Of a stretch of 64,000 nucleotides of DNA, positions 1-11,895 are shown in pieces (the first letter of the stretch is position 1; each line of letters begins with the position of its first letter). The DNA is from Calonectria ilicicola (Eukaryota; Ascomycota; Sordariomycetes; Hypocreales; Nectriaceae): the NCBI GenBank assembly GCA_020809705.1, contig CP085826.1, positions 6,696,001 through 6,760,000 on the forward strand. Direction: 5' to 3'. Both the position numbers and the translations under genes were made by a program. The notes beneath the pieces were generated by a model. It had not been told where the DNA came from. It worked only from the letters and a program-made list of their open reading frames with translations, and ran no database searches.

Positions 1-131
1 AATATTTCGTACAAAAATAAAGACATTCGTAATCGTTTAAGGTGATGATGATACCTCTCTGAGGATTAACGAAAGGTAGACTTGGAACTAATGAGCTCTT
101 TTGGTCGGTCGGTCGACTGTCTCCATCTCCT

Positions 132-1147
132 CTACGACACGTGAGATTCCGAAGTTGATATAGGCTTGGAATCGAGCTCCGAACGCACTGTCCTCACAGC
201 AGACATTTCTTGAGGCGGAGGCGGATAATAGTAGTCAGTATTTTGACTGTTGTCGTAGGGGGGCTTCGGTTCCTCAGTATGTAGTTCGCTAGGCCTTGGA
301 CCATTATGGCGTCGGCGCCACCAGAGGAAGAAGAGCCCAAGTCCAAGTCCAAGGACGGCAATACCAACGCCGACACCAACGCCTGCTGCGGCGCCGACAG
401 AGAGGCCCGATGAAGATGAGGATGATGATGATGACGAGGAGGAGGCGGAGGAAGAGGAACCATCTGCCGAGTCGGAAACGGCTTTGGCTGTTTGTGAAGC
501 TACAGATGAGCCTGTCGCACTGGCATCTACGGCTGTTGCTGAAGGAATCTATGGAGGGGCACAATTAGCTCTCAGTCACTCTCGTGCGTTGGAATTGAAC
601 TCCATTCACGGCGATGATGACCTACTTTTGTAAACACAGTTGAGTAAGCGCCGTCGTTTACATCCTTAACACTCGTCATGAGCCAGTGTCGCCCAGGCTG
701 TGGAATGCTCGTCCTCAAGTCGGAACTCATAAAGGGCGGGTTTCCCGGATGTACGTCCATGACATAGTCGGAGCCATTCTTGACGTTGATGAAGCGATAC
801 GTGCCGTTGCCCCAGTCCGAAATGTCCCACATTTGCGCTTTTTCGCCGTTGGACGCCACCATACACGGCTCCGTCTTGGAGTCGTCGATTTCGTCGCTCA
901 CGTAGCACGCACTCAGCTGCTTGAAGACGCCTGTTTTGCTGCACCGCAACGCGTACCGGCCGTCGGGGCCATCCTCGACGGGTTGGAACTGCCAGTACTG
1001 TCCGACAACGCCCCAGACGGCCACGCCATTGTCATCCTCGACCTGGAGTTGGCTGGTGAAGTTGGTCTTGTTGTAGTCGTCGACGCGGGATTCCGTGACG
1101 TGGTACCAGACGTTGGAGTCGAGCTTGACAGCCTCGTACTGGCTCAT
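132..1147 (-). CDS. beta-trefoil (ricin-B-like) lectin-fold protein with C-terminal membrane anchor
   Basis: Two exons, 1147-626 and 548-132. The 77-bp intron (625-549) runs from GTAGGT to CCATAG and keeps frame, giving about 312 aa. Residues 1-174 contain spaced W/Q/G motifs (YWQFQP, MWDISDWGNGTYRF, HWLM) that resemble a ricin-B-like beta-trefoil; this fold call is inference. The second exon adds a long Ser-rich linker, one hydrophobic helix rich in Gly, Val and Leu, an arginine-rich stop-transfer patch (WWRRRH) and a Pro/Tyr-rich cytosolic tail. No N-terminal signal peptide is visible, so topology is uncertain. Without splicing the frame stops at 572 and the anchor is lost. A role in sugar binding at a membrane is plausible but unproven. 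Confidence 0.7.
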
Positions 1148-1149
1148 GG

Positions 1150-2578
1150 TTCGTTTTAGCTGAAGAAGACCGTTTTTACTTTATTTTTGGAAGGGAGTCC
1201 AAAAGGAGAGACGCGGTCAACTAGAGCAATTAAACCTGACGCAAGAACTTGACGCAAGAACCAGACGAAGAGATGGAATGGGATGAAAAACGGAATACGC
1301 GTGATGGACAAGAGAAAGAGGGCGGGTAGGCGGAGGGTATATTGAAGGATCAACACCGTGGGCGGGAGGATGAAGTTAGTAACCGAGCCTCTAGCTGGAA
1401 TTACAGACTAAAACGGGCCAAAAAACCTGATAAATTGCCACTAACTGCAGGCAATGAGAATCCTGTCACAGCATGATCCCAGCTAGGGCATATGGCACTA
1501 GGATGGGTTTGTATTGGTGGAAGAGGCAGATGGGGAAGTGATCCTCCGTCTGAGAGAAGTGGATATCAAGAGCCCTGGGCAATGAGCTGTCGGGGTGGTG
1601 ACGCTCATATCCCAGGCTTCTAAGCCTCTAAGCTAGTTGGACTAAACATGTCCGTGTTGAATTTAGGATGCGTCCAAGTGGTATTGGGTAATCAGAGTAT
1701 CTGATTACAAGTCAGTGCTAAGATGAAATCACCAAAAACAACAAATCGGAAGACGACGACGAACCAACCAACAAGAGGAAGAAGCAAAAACCCGCAGAGA
1801 GAGACACTCCGCCCTCCTCCAATTATCCGCCATCCCTACAACGTCCTGTCTCACAGTCCCAGTTAATCCCGCCTCCCAGGGCTGAAACAGTCGATCCTCG
1901 CTGCAGGGGCCGTGAATGGCATCGCCTAGCGGCCCCAGCCCCGCTAAGCCCACCCCTGGCCGATCAGCCTCTCTCTTCCCTGTGCCCACAGGGCCCAATT
2001 GGGAATTCCTGTACGCGGAACAGCGTAGTTGGAGAAGAGAGCTGTGAGAAGAAGCGAGGTTACATCGTCGAGCGTCAAGGGGGAGGGCTCATCTTCTACC
2101 AGTGAGGGGTTGTTAAATGAAACGGTAACATAAACAGGCACGAGATGGTGAGAGATGTGATGAGTCCCTGTCCTTATCTGCCGATCCAATATATATTCCA
2201 AAAAAGACAGCTAGCTCAGCTCCGCTTAGACACGGAATCGTTTATTATTGGGGGCCAAAAGTGGGTGCCAAGCACAGCCAAGTCGTTGAAGGATTATTCG
2301 TGTGGAGACGGGATGAATGGTCTCAGTCTTAGCTCTGAAGCCGTGACGTCGGCGAATTTCCGCTGGAGCACGTCAAACGGGCTAAAAGGCTCTCAGATCT
2401 AAACTAGTCTAGAGGTACTGCAGGTATGAAAGTCCAACAATTTCTATACTCAAACCGGAGCCTGTCTTCTCCGTTTCCGCTCGTCTACTGCGGGGTCTAT
2501 ACGTTTATCCAACATCATAATGTTACATCTCACCCTCGTGTTTTCCGTGAGGTAAAGAATCCCCTGGGTGAGTTTTAA
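1150..2578. other. intergenic region, no gene seen
   Basis: About 1.4 kb between two minus-strand genes. It should hold the promoter of the lectin-fold gene. Short open frames here show no recognisable domain, and I see no tRNA or repeat. Confidence 0.5.
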
Positions 2579-5338
2579 CTATCTGACCCTTCTTCTATCC
2601 ATGTCTGCAAGTGACCGCTTCACGATACCCTCCGCTTCCGCAATGACATCGCCACCTCTCCTCCATGTATACAAGGCGACGCCCAACCCGTCGAGCTGTT
2701 CATGAGCCCTCGCAAGCCGCCGCTTCCATAATTCCACCTTTTTATTCACTCCCTGGGGGCCAAGGCCAGGGGAGCCTGATGGCGTATTCAAATCTGATCT
2801 GGTACCCGACCTATTCGAAGCAAAAGTAGACACAGCCCTAGGTGCCGGAAGAGGATCAAAGTCTATATCTAAATTCGACGACATCTGAGATGGTCGGGGG
2901 GGAAGTGCCGGAGCTGCGTCGATATTCTGAGGAGTCCCCCTTCTCCTCGGGAGAGGCGGCGGTATAGCTGCTCCAACGCTCCGTGTACCATTCTTCGCGC
3001 TTGTTGCTGAGCCGGGGGTCTGTGTTTGCATCTGTGATTGACTTGGGGGTGTTTGTTTTATCTGAGGTACGGGTTTTCTGGGGGGAGGCGGTGGCGGCGG
3101 CGTACTTCCACTGGCCCCAGAGGTCTCTCGTACTATTCCAAGCGCTGCAACGCCCTTGTTGAGTTCCGTTATAGACCTTGTACTTCGCAAGGCTGCTGGT
3201 TTAACGGGCCGAGGTGGCGGTGGCTTTCGCGCAACATTATCTGGAGAACCAACATTTGGGGTTGCATTGGACTTGCGGATTTGAGCGAGAGCAGCAGACC
3301 TATCCAAATTCATCTCTTTCGGCTCTTCAGAAAAGTCTATCAACGTTCCCATTGTCGGCCTAGGAGAAGGAGTTCTTGAATTAAATGATGCAATTGAGAG
3401 GTTAGATTGGCTTGTAGAGTTGATGCCTTGGTCGAGTGGCATGCTCTTTTTGCGAGTCAGAGTGAACGCGGAATCAAAGTATCCCGGTTCCTCAGGTGTT
3501 GTCACATCGCGGATGAATACCGCCAATATACGGCCTGGATTCGCCAATGCCAATTCCGTGTATACCTCCAAATCAGCTTCGCCGCTATCACCCACAAGCA
3601 GGAACTTGCGCTCCGGAAAGTCTGTGAGCAATTTATTCAGTGTCGTCTTTTTTCGTTCCGCAACAGGTTCAAAAATTCCCTGAAGCATACCGCTGTACTG
3701 CTTCAAATGAAGGGATCCAGGGGGGAGTCCAGTCAGTTTAAAGAAGCTCGCGAGAACAGGATAGAGTTGCCATGGGCTGTTTGAGCAATAATGGATGCTC
3801 ACGCCGAGACCGTGCATCCTATTGAACCAATCTTTCACTCCATCAATCGTCAAATCGGACAATTCTCGCACAAATGTGTTGCGGAATATCTCTTTTGCGC
3901 CTGCAACAATGTTCGACTTTTTGACTGTGTCGTCAATATCACTGATGAGGCTCACGCCATACGGCTCAATAATCTTAATCTCCTGGATTGTTGAGAGGTG
4001 CTCGCTAGCCAGCACCCTAACGTGGGTAGGAACAAAGTCGAGAGCAGCTCGCATCGAAAAGTGACCAGCATCGTTCGTAAGGACCGTCTTCGACTGCGAT
4101 TTGGTGTCGTTGTAAAAAAATAATGTTATTGGCATGGCGACCAGGGGATTCGTCATAAACGGCGCGATTCGAGCCATGAGATTCGCGTTCGCAACCGCCA
4201 GCTCCGCCTCTGTAAGCTCATTCGTGTTCGTAGTAAATGTCCTGGCTGACATCGCCGGACTTGTTGGTGCCGAGTCTGGGGACTGAGCCCCGCTTCGAGG
4301 TTTCGTAGAATACGTATTCTGAATTTCATCGTAGCCTTCTTGAGGTCTCTCGCTATAACCCCCCCTGTAGGCTACTCGTTTTTCTGCCTGGCCTTGACGC
4401 TCGATCCGGGCTGCTTCATGGGCAATCTTCTCCTGCTCCTCGTTCGTCTGGTAGTTCGACTGGATCTGTCCGGATCCGGAGCCGTAGCCTTGGTCGGCTC
4501 TAGGAGCTGGAATTCCGCTTAGCTGGCGAGCCAAGCCTACCAACATTCGATTCCTTCTCGTCATAGGCCCAGTTTGGGGACTGTATGCCCATCCCCGTAC
4601 ATCAACGTCGACAATTGCCCTCTCGTCCTCGTTTCGTTCCCATTCTTGCCTCCAGTAGTCCTCATCTCTTATGCTTCCATGTGCTGCCTGAGACTGGTGC
4701 GCGCCCACCTGGCCCCAATCTCTCCTGTCATGCCGCTTTGCGTATGAAGGAAACAGAACGAGCTGGTCATCCCCTTCAACCATAATAGCCACGTCTGGGA
4801 ATGCTCCAGGGATGTGGATCCGGCCGTAATTTTCCAGGCTACCATCCATATTTCGTGCTCGAGTCTGCGCATATGATTCCTTGATTTCCGTCACCGCGGC
4901 TTGCCCAGTTCGGTACAGGTTGCCCGCCATGGCTGCCAGCTTCTTCCGCCGATAGCCCCGCTCTCCTCGGTCTCCTGGGCTGGAGGGCCGGTCCGGGCCA
5001 TAGCCTGTCATGCCGCTTCCTACAGACATTCTGCGCGCCGCTAAACCCCTCGGTCGGGCCTTGACATGCTTGGATGGAGGATATGCTTGGGGTCCTAGCC
5101 ACAGGCGTCTGCCTTGCTTTGCGACAATGTCCAGAATGCGACTCTTCTCGGCGCGGCGTCGCTGATGCTCGAGGATATAGCGATAGACCCGGGATTGTAA
5201 GCGATGCTTGAGGTATGGGAGGGTATCGAGATGGAAATTGAGTAGGCGTTCACGATAGCGCTCTCGGACCGGGCGAAGAAAAAGATAGCGAATGAGGCTC
5301 TGCTTATGGCGTGGATGCGGTCGTCTGGGGCGGAACAT
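2579..5338 (-). CDS. app1: APP1-family phosphatidate phosphatase
   Basis: Single-exon gene of 919 aa from the ATG at 5338 (protein begins MFRPRRPHPR); the frame continues 14 codons upstream but without an ATG. The catalytic domain (DUF2183) is recognised by a HAD-type DxDxT motif in SDIDDTVKKSN at about residue 466, followed by SIHYCSNSPWQLYPVLASFF and FLLVGDSGEADLEVY, all typical of APP1. Yeast App1 dephosphorylates phosphatidate to diacylglycerol and acts at cortical actin patches in endocytosis. The C-terminal third is proline-rich (PPPPRPVKP, PPPPPPPRKP), matching App1 binding of SH3 proteins. The N-terminus is basic. It lies upstream of, and on the same strand as, the DRS1 gene. Confidence 0.9.
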   Translation of the reverse strand: MFRPRRPHPRHKQSLIRYLFLRPVRERYRERLLNFHLDTLPYLKHRLQSRVYRYILEHQRRRAEKSRILDIVAKQGRRLWLGPQAYPPSKHVKARPRGLAARRMSVGSGMTGYGPDRPSSPGDRGERGYRRKKLAAMAGNLYRTGQAAVTEIKESYAQTRARNMDGSLENYGRIHIPGAFPDVAIMVEGDDQLVLFPSYAKRHDRRDWGQVGAHQSQAAHGSIRDEDYWRQEWERNEDERAIVDVDVRGWAYSPQTGPMTRRNRMLVGLARQLSGIPAPRADQGYGSGSGQIQSNYQTNEEQEKIAHEAARIERQGQAEKRVAYRGGYSERPQEGYDEIQNTYSTKPRSGAQSPDSAPTSPAMSARTFTTNTNELTEAELAVANANLMARIAPFMTNPLVAMPITLFFYNDTKSQSKTVLTNDAGHFSMRAALDFVPTHVRVLASEHLSTIQEIKIIEPYGVSLISDIDDTVKKSNIVAGAKEIFRNTFVRELSDLTIDGVKDWFNRMHGLGVSIHYCSNSPWQLYPVLASFFKLTGLPPGSLHLKQYSGMLQGIFEPVAERKKTTLNKLLTDFPERKFLLVGDSGEADLEVYTELALANPGRILAVFIRDVTTPEEPGYFDSAFTLTRKKSMPLDQGINSTSQSNLSIASFNSRTPSPRPTMGTLIDFSEEPKEMNLDRSAALAQIRKSNATPNVGSPDNVARKPPPPRPVKPAALRSTRSITELNKGVAALGIVRETSGASGSTPPPPPPPRKPVPQIKQTPPSQSQMQTQTPGSATSAKNGTRSVGAAIPPPLPRRRGTPQNIDAAPALPPRPSQMSSNLDIDFDPLPAPRAVSTFASNRSGTRSDLNTPSGSPGLGPQGVNKKVELWKRRLARAHEQLDGLGVALYTWRRGGDVIAEAEGIVKRSLADMDRRRVR

Positions 5339-5930
5339 GGACCAGGATTTCAACGGGAAATGGTCGCAAAATGGAATCAATTATAGAAAATGAGGGCGTG
5401 GCCAATCGCCCATCAAGCGCGTGCGGAGACCGTGATGCCGACGGGTGAGAGGAGAGAAGCAAAGGTGTTGCGACGCCCTCAGGCGGGAACGTCTTCTGAC
5501 GGGGCGGCTGCGATGTTCAACGGAAATGATGGCGGCGCATGATTGGGGTCCGGCCAGCCAAATCGGGAGCCTTTGCCGGCTGTGTCCAGAGGTCAGCGAA
5601 AGTGATGGGGGGAAGAGTTGACTCGTGATCCGGACGAGCTGGTGTGCTCCAGACCTCGTGCCTTACGTCATCAAATCCTCGCATGGTGGGGGAGCTGCCG
5701 GAAGCACACAGTCCAAGCAACGCAGGCCGTGGCTTAGCTGCTCTCGACAACTCGCTCGCGGATCTACACATTTGGGCCTCACGAGACTCGCAACTGTGAG
5801 GTTTCTGTATCATCCTATACAGCATGCAATGCCTTTGTAACGCCTTTATTAACACCCCGTGGGATCTTTTTATGTAGCCTGTCTATACAAGTCACCCGTG
5901 TCTCATATCAGCCACCACCGTCATTTTTTT
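5339..5930. other. intergenic region
   Basis: About 590 bp between the APP1 start and the DRS1 stop. It should contain the APP1 promoter and the DRS1 3' end. I see no gene in it. Confidence 0.5.
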
Positions 5931-8354
5931 TCACTTCCGCTTGCCGGCCATCTTGGCCTTCGGCTTGCCCTTGTTGGGAACCTTCTTAGGTGCTTTTCCC
6001 TTGGCTTTGGACTTGGCCTTGGCCTCCTTGTGTCTCGCCTTCATCTCCGCCTCGGATGTCTTACTCTTCCTCCATTGACCACCCTCTGCACGGATAGCCT
6101 TGACATCCAGTCGCTTCTTGTCCTTGTTGCTCAGCTTTCCAGTCTTCTGCTTCATTGCTTCTCGCATGCCGTTGAGCTCATCCTTGCCAGCCTGCTTAGC
6201 CTTTTTCTTGTCATGCTCGGTTTCGAACCACGTTCGCTTGGGTCTGGCCTTAATTTCGGCCTCGTGCTCAATCAGGTTCTCGCCCTTCTTGACTTGCATC
6301 TCGACCTGGGCAAGCTGCTTTTCCTGTTTCTCTTCCTTCATGATCTCTTCAATCTCATCATCCATCTCGTCAATCTGGGATTGCCACTGGTCTGCATCGG
6401 CAGCGTCGATAACTCGGCTAATAATCTTGGCTCCTTGAGCCTTGCCAGCTTTGACAGCAGCCTTAACCACCTTACGATCAGCTTCAGCAGCCAAGGTAAT
6501 GGCAGTACCCTTTCGTCCAGCACGAGCGGTACGACCGACTCTGTGCAGATAGATTTCTAGAGATTGCGGTGCTTCATAATTGATGACCGTGTCGACGCCC
6601 TTAATATCCAAACCACGAGACGCAAGATCGGTAGCAAGTAAATACGACACCTTACCATCTCGGAAGTCTTCCACACTAGCAATACGCTATTATATCATGT
6701 TAGTTTAAAGCTATGCAATCACCATAGAGATTCTCACCTGTGTTTGGTTCATGCTTCCGTGAAGTTCTGCACAGGACATGCCCAATAATCCAAAAATGAT
6801 GCGAGCTCTGTGAGCCTCCTTCTTTTGCCGGAAGAAAATAATGACCCGTTCTGTGTAAAAAGTCTTGCAGATATGCGCCAAGTAACCCAGGCGCTTCTCT
6901 TCTCGGCCAGGTCGTAGTCGAACAAACTCTTGCACCAGTGTGGAAACAGTCTTCTTCTGCGAATCAACCATCACTCGAGCAGGCTTGTCCAATCCTACAC
7001 GAATCAGACGATCCACAGAAGACGTCATGGTAGCGGAAAAGAGCATGGTCTGTCGCGATTTAGGCAGGGTTGTGAGAATCTCGTTCAATTCATCCGCGAA
7101 ACCATCTTCGAGCATACGATCAGCTTCATCCAGAACCAGGATCTCCACGGTGTTGGTGTCAAAGCTTGCAGAGTTTCGCATATGGTCAATAAATCGACCA
7201 GGTGTAGCGATGATAACATCAGGTCGCAGTCGCAATTCGGCCTCCTGTACCTTCAGGCTCAAACCACCGACGGCCAAAGTGAACTTGATGTCCGTGAAAG
7301 CGGCAAGCTTCGTTGCTACGGCGTGACATTGAATTGCCAATTCACGGGTAGGGGTGAGGATAACAACACGAGTGGTAGCAATCTTCTTTGGGCGGTACAG
7401 CAATCGTTCCAAGATGGGCACCACAAATGCGCCGGTCTTTCCGGAACCGGTCACGGCACCACCAACAAGGTCTTTACCCATGAGCGATATGGGAATGGCT
7501 TTAGACTGAATGGGAGTCGGCTTTGAGAAACCCACGGCAGCAAGACCTCGGAGAATTGGTCGTGACAAGGACATGGCCTGGAATGATGACATGTCCGATT
7601 TCTTCCCAGGCTTGGCTACTTCTTCAGGGGCGAAGAAGGCCTTGCGCTTGGCTGCTTCTTCTGCATCCTCTTCTTCCTCGTCGCTGGCATCGGATTCGTC
7701 GTCATCGGGGTGGCCCACGGGGGTAGCAACAGAATCGTTGTCTGAGGCAGCCTCGTCGTCGTCGTCATCGTCGTCGCTTCCGGCATCCTTCTCCTCGTCT
7801 TCTTCTTCCTCATCCTCAGCTTTGGAACCCTCGGATTCCTCGGCGTCTGAATCGATATTCATTCCAAATGCATCGTCGGCGAGGACCTCGTCATCGCCAT
7901 CATCGAGGTCGACGTCCATGTCATTGCTCACTTCATCAGCCTCCTCGGCTTCAACCTTGGGCGCCTTTCCAATCTTCTTCTCTCGACGTCGGCGGATAAT
8001 CTCATCCAAATCAACGCCTTTCTTTTCAGCCTTCATTCCCTTCTTTGCGCCGTCGAATCCCCATCCTTCAAATTCTTCAGTACCAACGTCACCTATATCC
8101 TCACCACCAAACTCAAAATCAGAGTCCATGGCGCCATCATCGTTATCGTTCTGGCCCCAAATGCCCTCGGGGGTCTCCTCTTCATCGGCGGCATCATCCG
8201 CATCGCGCTTCGTCTTCTTAGAAGCCTTGGTTGTCTTGGCCTTCTTCTTGGGAGGCGGCGCAACCTCCTCCTCGCCTAGAGGGGCATCTTCGTTATCGGA
8301 GATTGTGTGGATGAAATCGTCCTCAATTGGCTTCCTCTTCTGTGACGGGGCCAT
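5931..8354 (-). CDS. drs1: DEAD-box RNA helicase Drs1 (60S ribosome biogenesis)
   Basis: Exons 8354-6738 and 6686-5931; the 51-bp intron (6737-6687, GTGAGA..AATAG) joins MNQTQ to RIASVEDF, giving 790 aa, near the usual Drs1 length. The ATG at 8354 (MAPSQKRKP) is chosen; the frame runs further upstream with basic non-conserved sequence. Residues about 60-240 are strongly acidic and lysine-rich. Helicase motifs follow in order: Q motif [10 protein letters not shown], Walker A TGSGKT (about 300), [14 protein letters not shown] (about 406), SAT, and [10 protein letters not shown] (about 586). The C-terminus is lysine-rich. Drs1 is a nucleolar ATPase needed for 27S pre-rRNA processing. The gene is divergent from the EB1 homologue and shares a 634-bp upstream region. 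Confidence 0.95.
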
Positions 8355-8988
8355 CTTGATCGCGCTTGCAGGCAAATTTTGTTCCCTTGCAACGTCAAAG
8401 GATGTCGTCGAAGCTAGTGGGGCTCCACGACCAGGCAAAAATTCAAGCTCGACTCTGGTCGCAATTTTTCTGCCGTTTCTTTTTTTTTGGCGGTGAACGA
8501 TAGACGCATGTACGTACCAGGCCGTCCTCAACCACACTCGGATCGGCGGCGAGGTAGAGCTCGCACGTGATCATGGGGAACTGGCGCTTGGCGAGCAACT
8601 TCAGGGGGGGAGGGGAGGTATCTTGCGAGGTACACCACTGTACAACAAAACGCACCCAACATTTGGTGAAGGCGGTGTTCCCCCAGGTAACGCCCACCAC
8701 GGTTGATTGGGCGACTGGCTTTGGGTTGGCCGCCGCCAATACATTTACTCTAGAATCAGCGCGAAGACACAAAACCTGGTCTAATTTCTTCTCTCCCGAT
8801 CGCCTCTCCCCCTTCTTCATTGCGCCATCTTCCCACTTCGTTCCGTCCGGTTCGCGCTTCTCGATACCCTTTTTCTTCTCTACCTTTCTGGTGAAGCATT
8901 ACTTCTCCCATTCCTCATCAGGCTCTCGCCCCCCCGCCGCAGTCGAAACCTCTGTTAGCTGTTTACGTATCCATCCAGATCTTCCAAA
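8355..8988. promoter_or_regulatory. divergent promoter region between drs1 and the EB1 gene
   Basis: 634 bp separate the two divergent start codons. The side next to the EB1 gene (about 8770-8988) is strongly pyrimidine-rich and ATG-poor, as expected for a fungal leader. No clear TATA box is visible. A bidirectional promoter is inference from spacing. Confidence 0.5.
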
Positions 8989-9954
8989 ATGGGCGAGTCT
9001 AGGTTTGTTTTCCGCCCCGTGCCAGGCACCAGCCAGATTCAGTAATTAATCATACTCTCTTCAACAGGCAGGAACTCCTTCAGTGGCTTAACAGCCTCCT
9101 CCAGCTCAACATGACAAAGGTCGAGCAATGCGGTACTGGGTGAGTCGACCGCCCCCGAAGCCCCGCCCCCTCGTTCCATCATCGCGATGACGCCCCAAAC
9201 CGCCAATATCGTCCACCCGCCAGAGCAGCGAATTCTAACACGATGTCAGTGCTGCTCTTTGCCAGGTTTTTGACAGTATCTACATGGACGTGCCCATGTC
9301 CAAGGTCAAGTTCAACGTCAACGCCGAGTATGCATACGTACAAAACTTCAAGGTGCTTCAGAGTATGTTTATTTGGCCACTCTCTCCGCTTGACTGAAGC
9401 CAGTTCGACCATGATACTAATTTTCCTCAGACACATTCGCAAAGCACCAAGTCGACAAGCCCATCCCTGTCCAGGCCCTTATCAAGTGCAAGATGCAGGA
9501 CAACCTTGAGTTCCTCCAGTGGACCAAGAAGTTCTGGGATCTCAACTTCCCCGACCACGACTACGATGCTGTTGCACGACGAAAGGGTGCCCCCACCTCT
9601 GGAGGTGGCCCTGCCCCCCGAGCCGCAGCCGCTCCCGCCGCCTCTGCCGCCCGCCGTGGCACCCCCAGCAGTGGTCCTCGTGTCGCCAAGGCTGCTGGCC
9701 CTGGAACAGCTGCCCTGCAGGCGGAAAATGCCACTCTCAAGGAGACTGTCGTCGGCCTGGAGAGGGAACGCGATTTCTACTTCAGCAAGCTTCGTGATAT
9801 CGAGCTGCTGATTCAGCAGGCTGTTGAGGAAGATCCCGAGATTGAGAAGCAGGAGGATGGCCTGATCAAGCAGATCCAAAACATCCTGTACTCGACAGAG
9901 GAGGGATTCGAGATTCCCGAGGGTGAGGGCCTGGACGACCAGGAGACGTTCTAA
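8989..9954 (+). CDS. mal3: EB1/Mal3/Bim1 microtubule plus-end tracking protein
   Basis: Four exons: 8989-9002, 9068-9139, 9250-9362 and 9431-9954, about 240 aa. The introns have GTTTGT, GTGAGT and GTATGT donors and CAACAG, GTCAG and CTCAG acceptors; the first exon codes only MGES and part of Arg. Residues 1-105 form a calponin-homology domain (ELLQWLNSLLQL, VEQCGTG, VFDSIYMDVPM, KVKFNVNAEYAYVQNFKVLQ), which binds the microtubule lattice near GTP-tubulin. A linker rich in Gly, Ala, Pro and Arg leads to a coiled coil and EB-homology region (ENATLKETVVGLERERDFYFSKLRDIELL). The protein ends in an acidic segment plus ETF, reminiscent of the EEY/F tail that recruits CAP-Gly proteins. Length and domain order match the family. 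Confidence 0.95.
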
Positions 9955-11895
9955 GTATAATACATTTATCTGTGACGGAAGTAATGACGCGACCACGACT
10001 TTGTTGAGGAGGAGTGTGGTTTCATGGGGATGCAAAACGGGCATGGACTGGAGTTGCGGCCTCACATTAAAGCTATATTGCACGAGGGCGTGGCAATGGC
10101 TGGCACTAGAAGCGACATTTTCCTCGTGACGAAGACACGTCAAGGTCTCGGAGCCAGGGTGAAAATTGATATTGTTGGACACTGTATTATGAAGATCGCA
10201 ATTCTCCTGGCCTTCTGTGTGAATCATCGACCAAGCTGGAGCGGTTCGGGCCGGTCCCCCAACTTTGCTTTGAACGGAAAGGTTAAAAGGTTGAAAATGG
10301 CTTGGTGGCATTCTAGAGAATAATATCATTAACAACGTTGCGTTTTTTTATCGCCGTTGTACATCAGCAAAACGCCGTTTCAGAAGCCAGATGGCTTATA
10401 TCTGCACCCATATCTATGCAGTCAGAGACTTCAGGAGACACATTGCATCGTGGGGGCTTGCCTTGACCCGCTATGGAGGACGACAGGTAACTTCACATCT
10501 CACTATTTCAGGACAATCGACGGCTTAAAGAAATCCAGAATACAACATTTCAACTTGGATGATGTGACAACGAGCAAATGCACCTGCGCGTATGGTAGAT
10601 TTGGATATGCTCAGTGTCATTGACAAATGCAAGGGCCTTGTTGGCATATCAAGCTTGAAAGCATCAAACGGTGTTTTGTATACTCTTTTGAAGATACTAC
10701 CCGAGCTTAGATTTAGGTATGATGGATTCGGAAGTAAGCCCAGGTTGTCTATATCAATGCTAGTGTCGATTGCGTCTAGTATGATGCCAGGACGGGCAAC
10801 GGCGCATGTCAAAGGTCAACGACATCATTTGTGTGGAGTAAGCCAACACCTGCATATTATGCCTAATCCGTGCCAGATCACACTAAAAGGAGCTGGGAAT
10901 AGTTCAACCTGCAGTTGTACCAAACAGGGTTGGAGGAGAAACCCAGCGACATGACCGTGACAGCATTGCATCCCATGACCCCCATCGTCACCAAGACTAA
11001 TATAAACACCCAACTCTAGTCGCATCCTAGCCTAACCCGAGCAAATCTTGCCGAGAGATGTGTGGAAACAAATTTAGGACGATGCATAAAATCGATATTG
11101 TACAGGTGTAGGGTAGCGATAAGGCAGCACTTGCAGCCATTGCTTGGAGGAGGACGTTGATTGCGCCATGATGATGTGATTTACAGTGAGAGAATGCGTC
11201 TGCCTATATTAATATGGTGTTATTTTCAAGGTGACAGGTCATTCCCATGTATTGCCGTCTGCCTGTTGCCCAATGCCTAACACGCAAGCACGGGCAAAAT
11301 CAATCGGGCGTAATAAAGCAATGCATCTAGTGGTGCTACGACATGCTCCAAACAAGGAGTAACCCAGTAATGATTGGGATTTGTTTCCCGAGCCGTCAGG
11401 AACAGGAAAAGCACCGGTCCACGCGACCTCTTCCGGCTGAGCAAAAGGGTCGCATGGTCACGCTGTGCGCTTCTGGAATACCACCATTGTGCAGATGGGC
11501 GTCCATCCCAGGACCCCAATGGCAAGCTAGCGGGCTGCCGTAGCGCTCTTGCACTGTACCAGCTGTGGGATGCTCCGTGGTGTCCACTCATGCCCGCTTG
11601 AACAGCCGCCGACGTCCGGGCTGCAGACGGCGCTAAACCCACTGGCACTCCACTGAACCATACGTCAGGCACGGACTTGGGCCCTTTGGGACCGAGCTTC
11701 TCTTCCATCTCGTGAGCAGCGCCATGACGCATCCATCATCCTTCATGCCCAAGACCCTTCAGCTCATCGACCCGACCTATACCTGTGCGTGCTGAACGAC
11801 TGCCCGCATACCTACGACTGCAGAGGCCGCAACTACCGATCGAGACCTAGGACAAACAACCCAAGTGCTGATTGCAATTAAGGAAGACCGCTATC
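9955..11895. other. intergenic region, no gene seen
   Basis: 1.9 kb between the EB1 and Vam7-like genes. Open frames on both strands are short and of low complexity, and no domain, tRNA or repeat is recognised. The last 200 bp should hold the Vam7-like promoter. Confidence 0.45.

Noticed and set aside
7510..8496. 328-residue Ser-rich frame antisense to DRS1
   Set aside because: Poly-Ser is the reverse reading of the acidic Asp/Glu stretch of the helicase; no independent coding signal.
10592..10954. 120-residue plus-strand frame between EB1 and Vam7
   Set aside because: No domain, overlaps an equally long opposite-strand frame, and no splice or promoter signals.
11160..11230. C/D snoRNA candidate (ATGATGA near 11167)
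   Set aside because: No matching D box or terminal stem within 120 nt.
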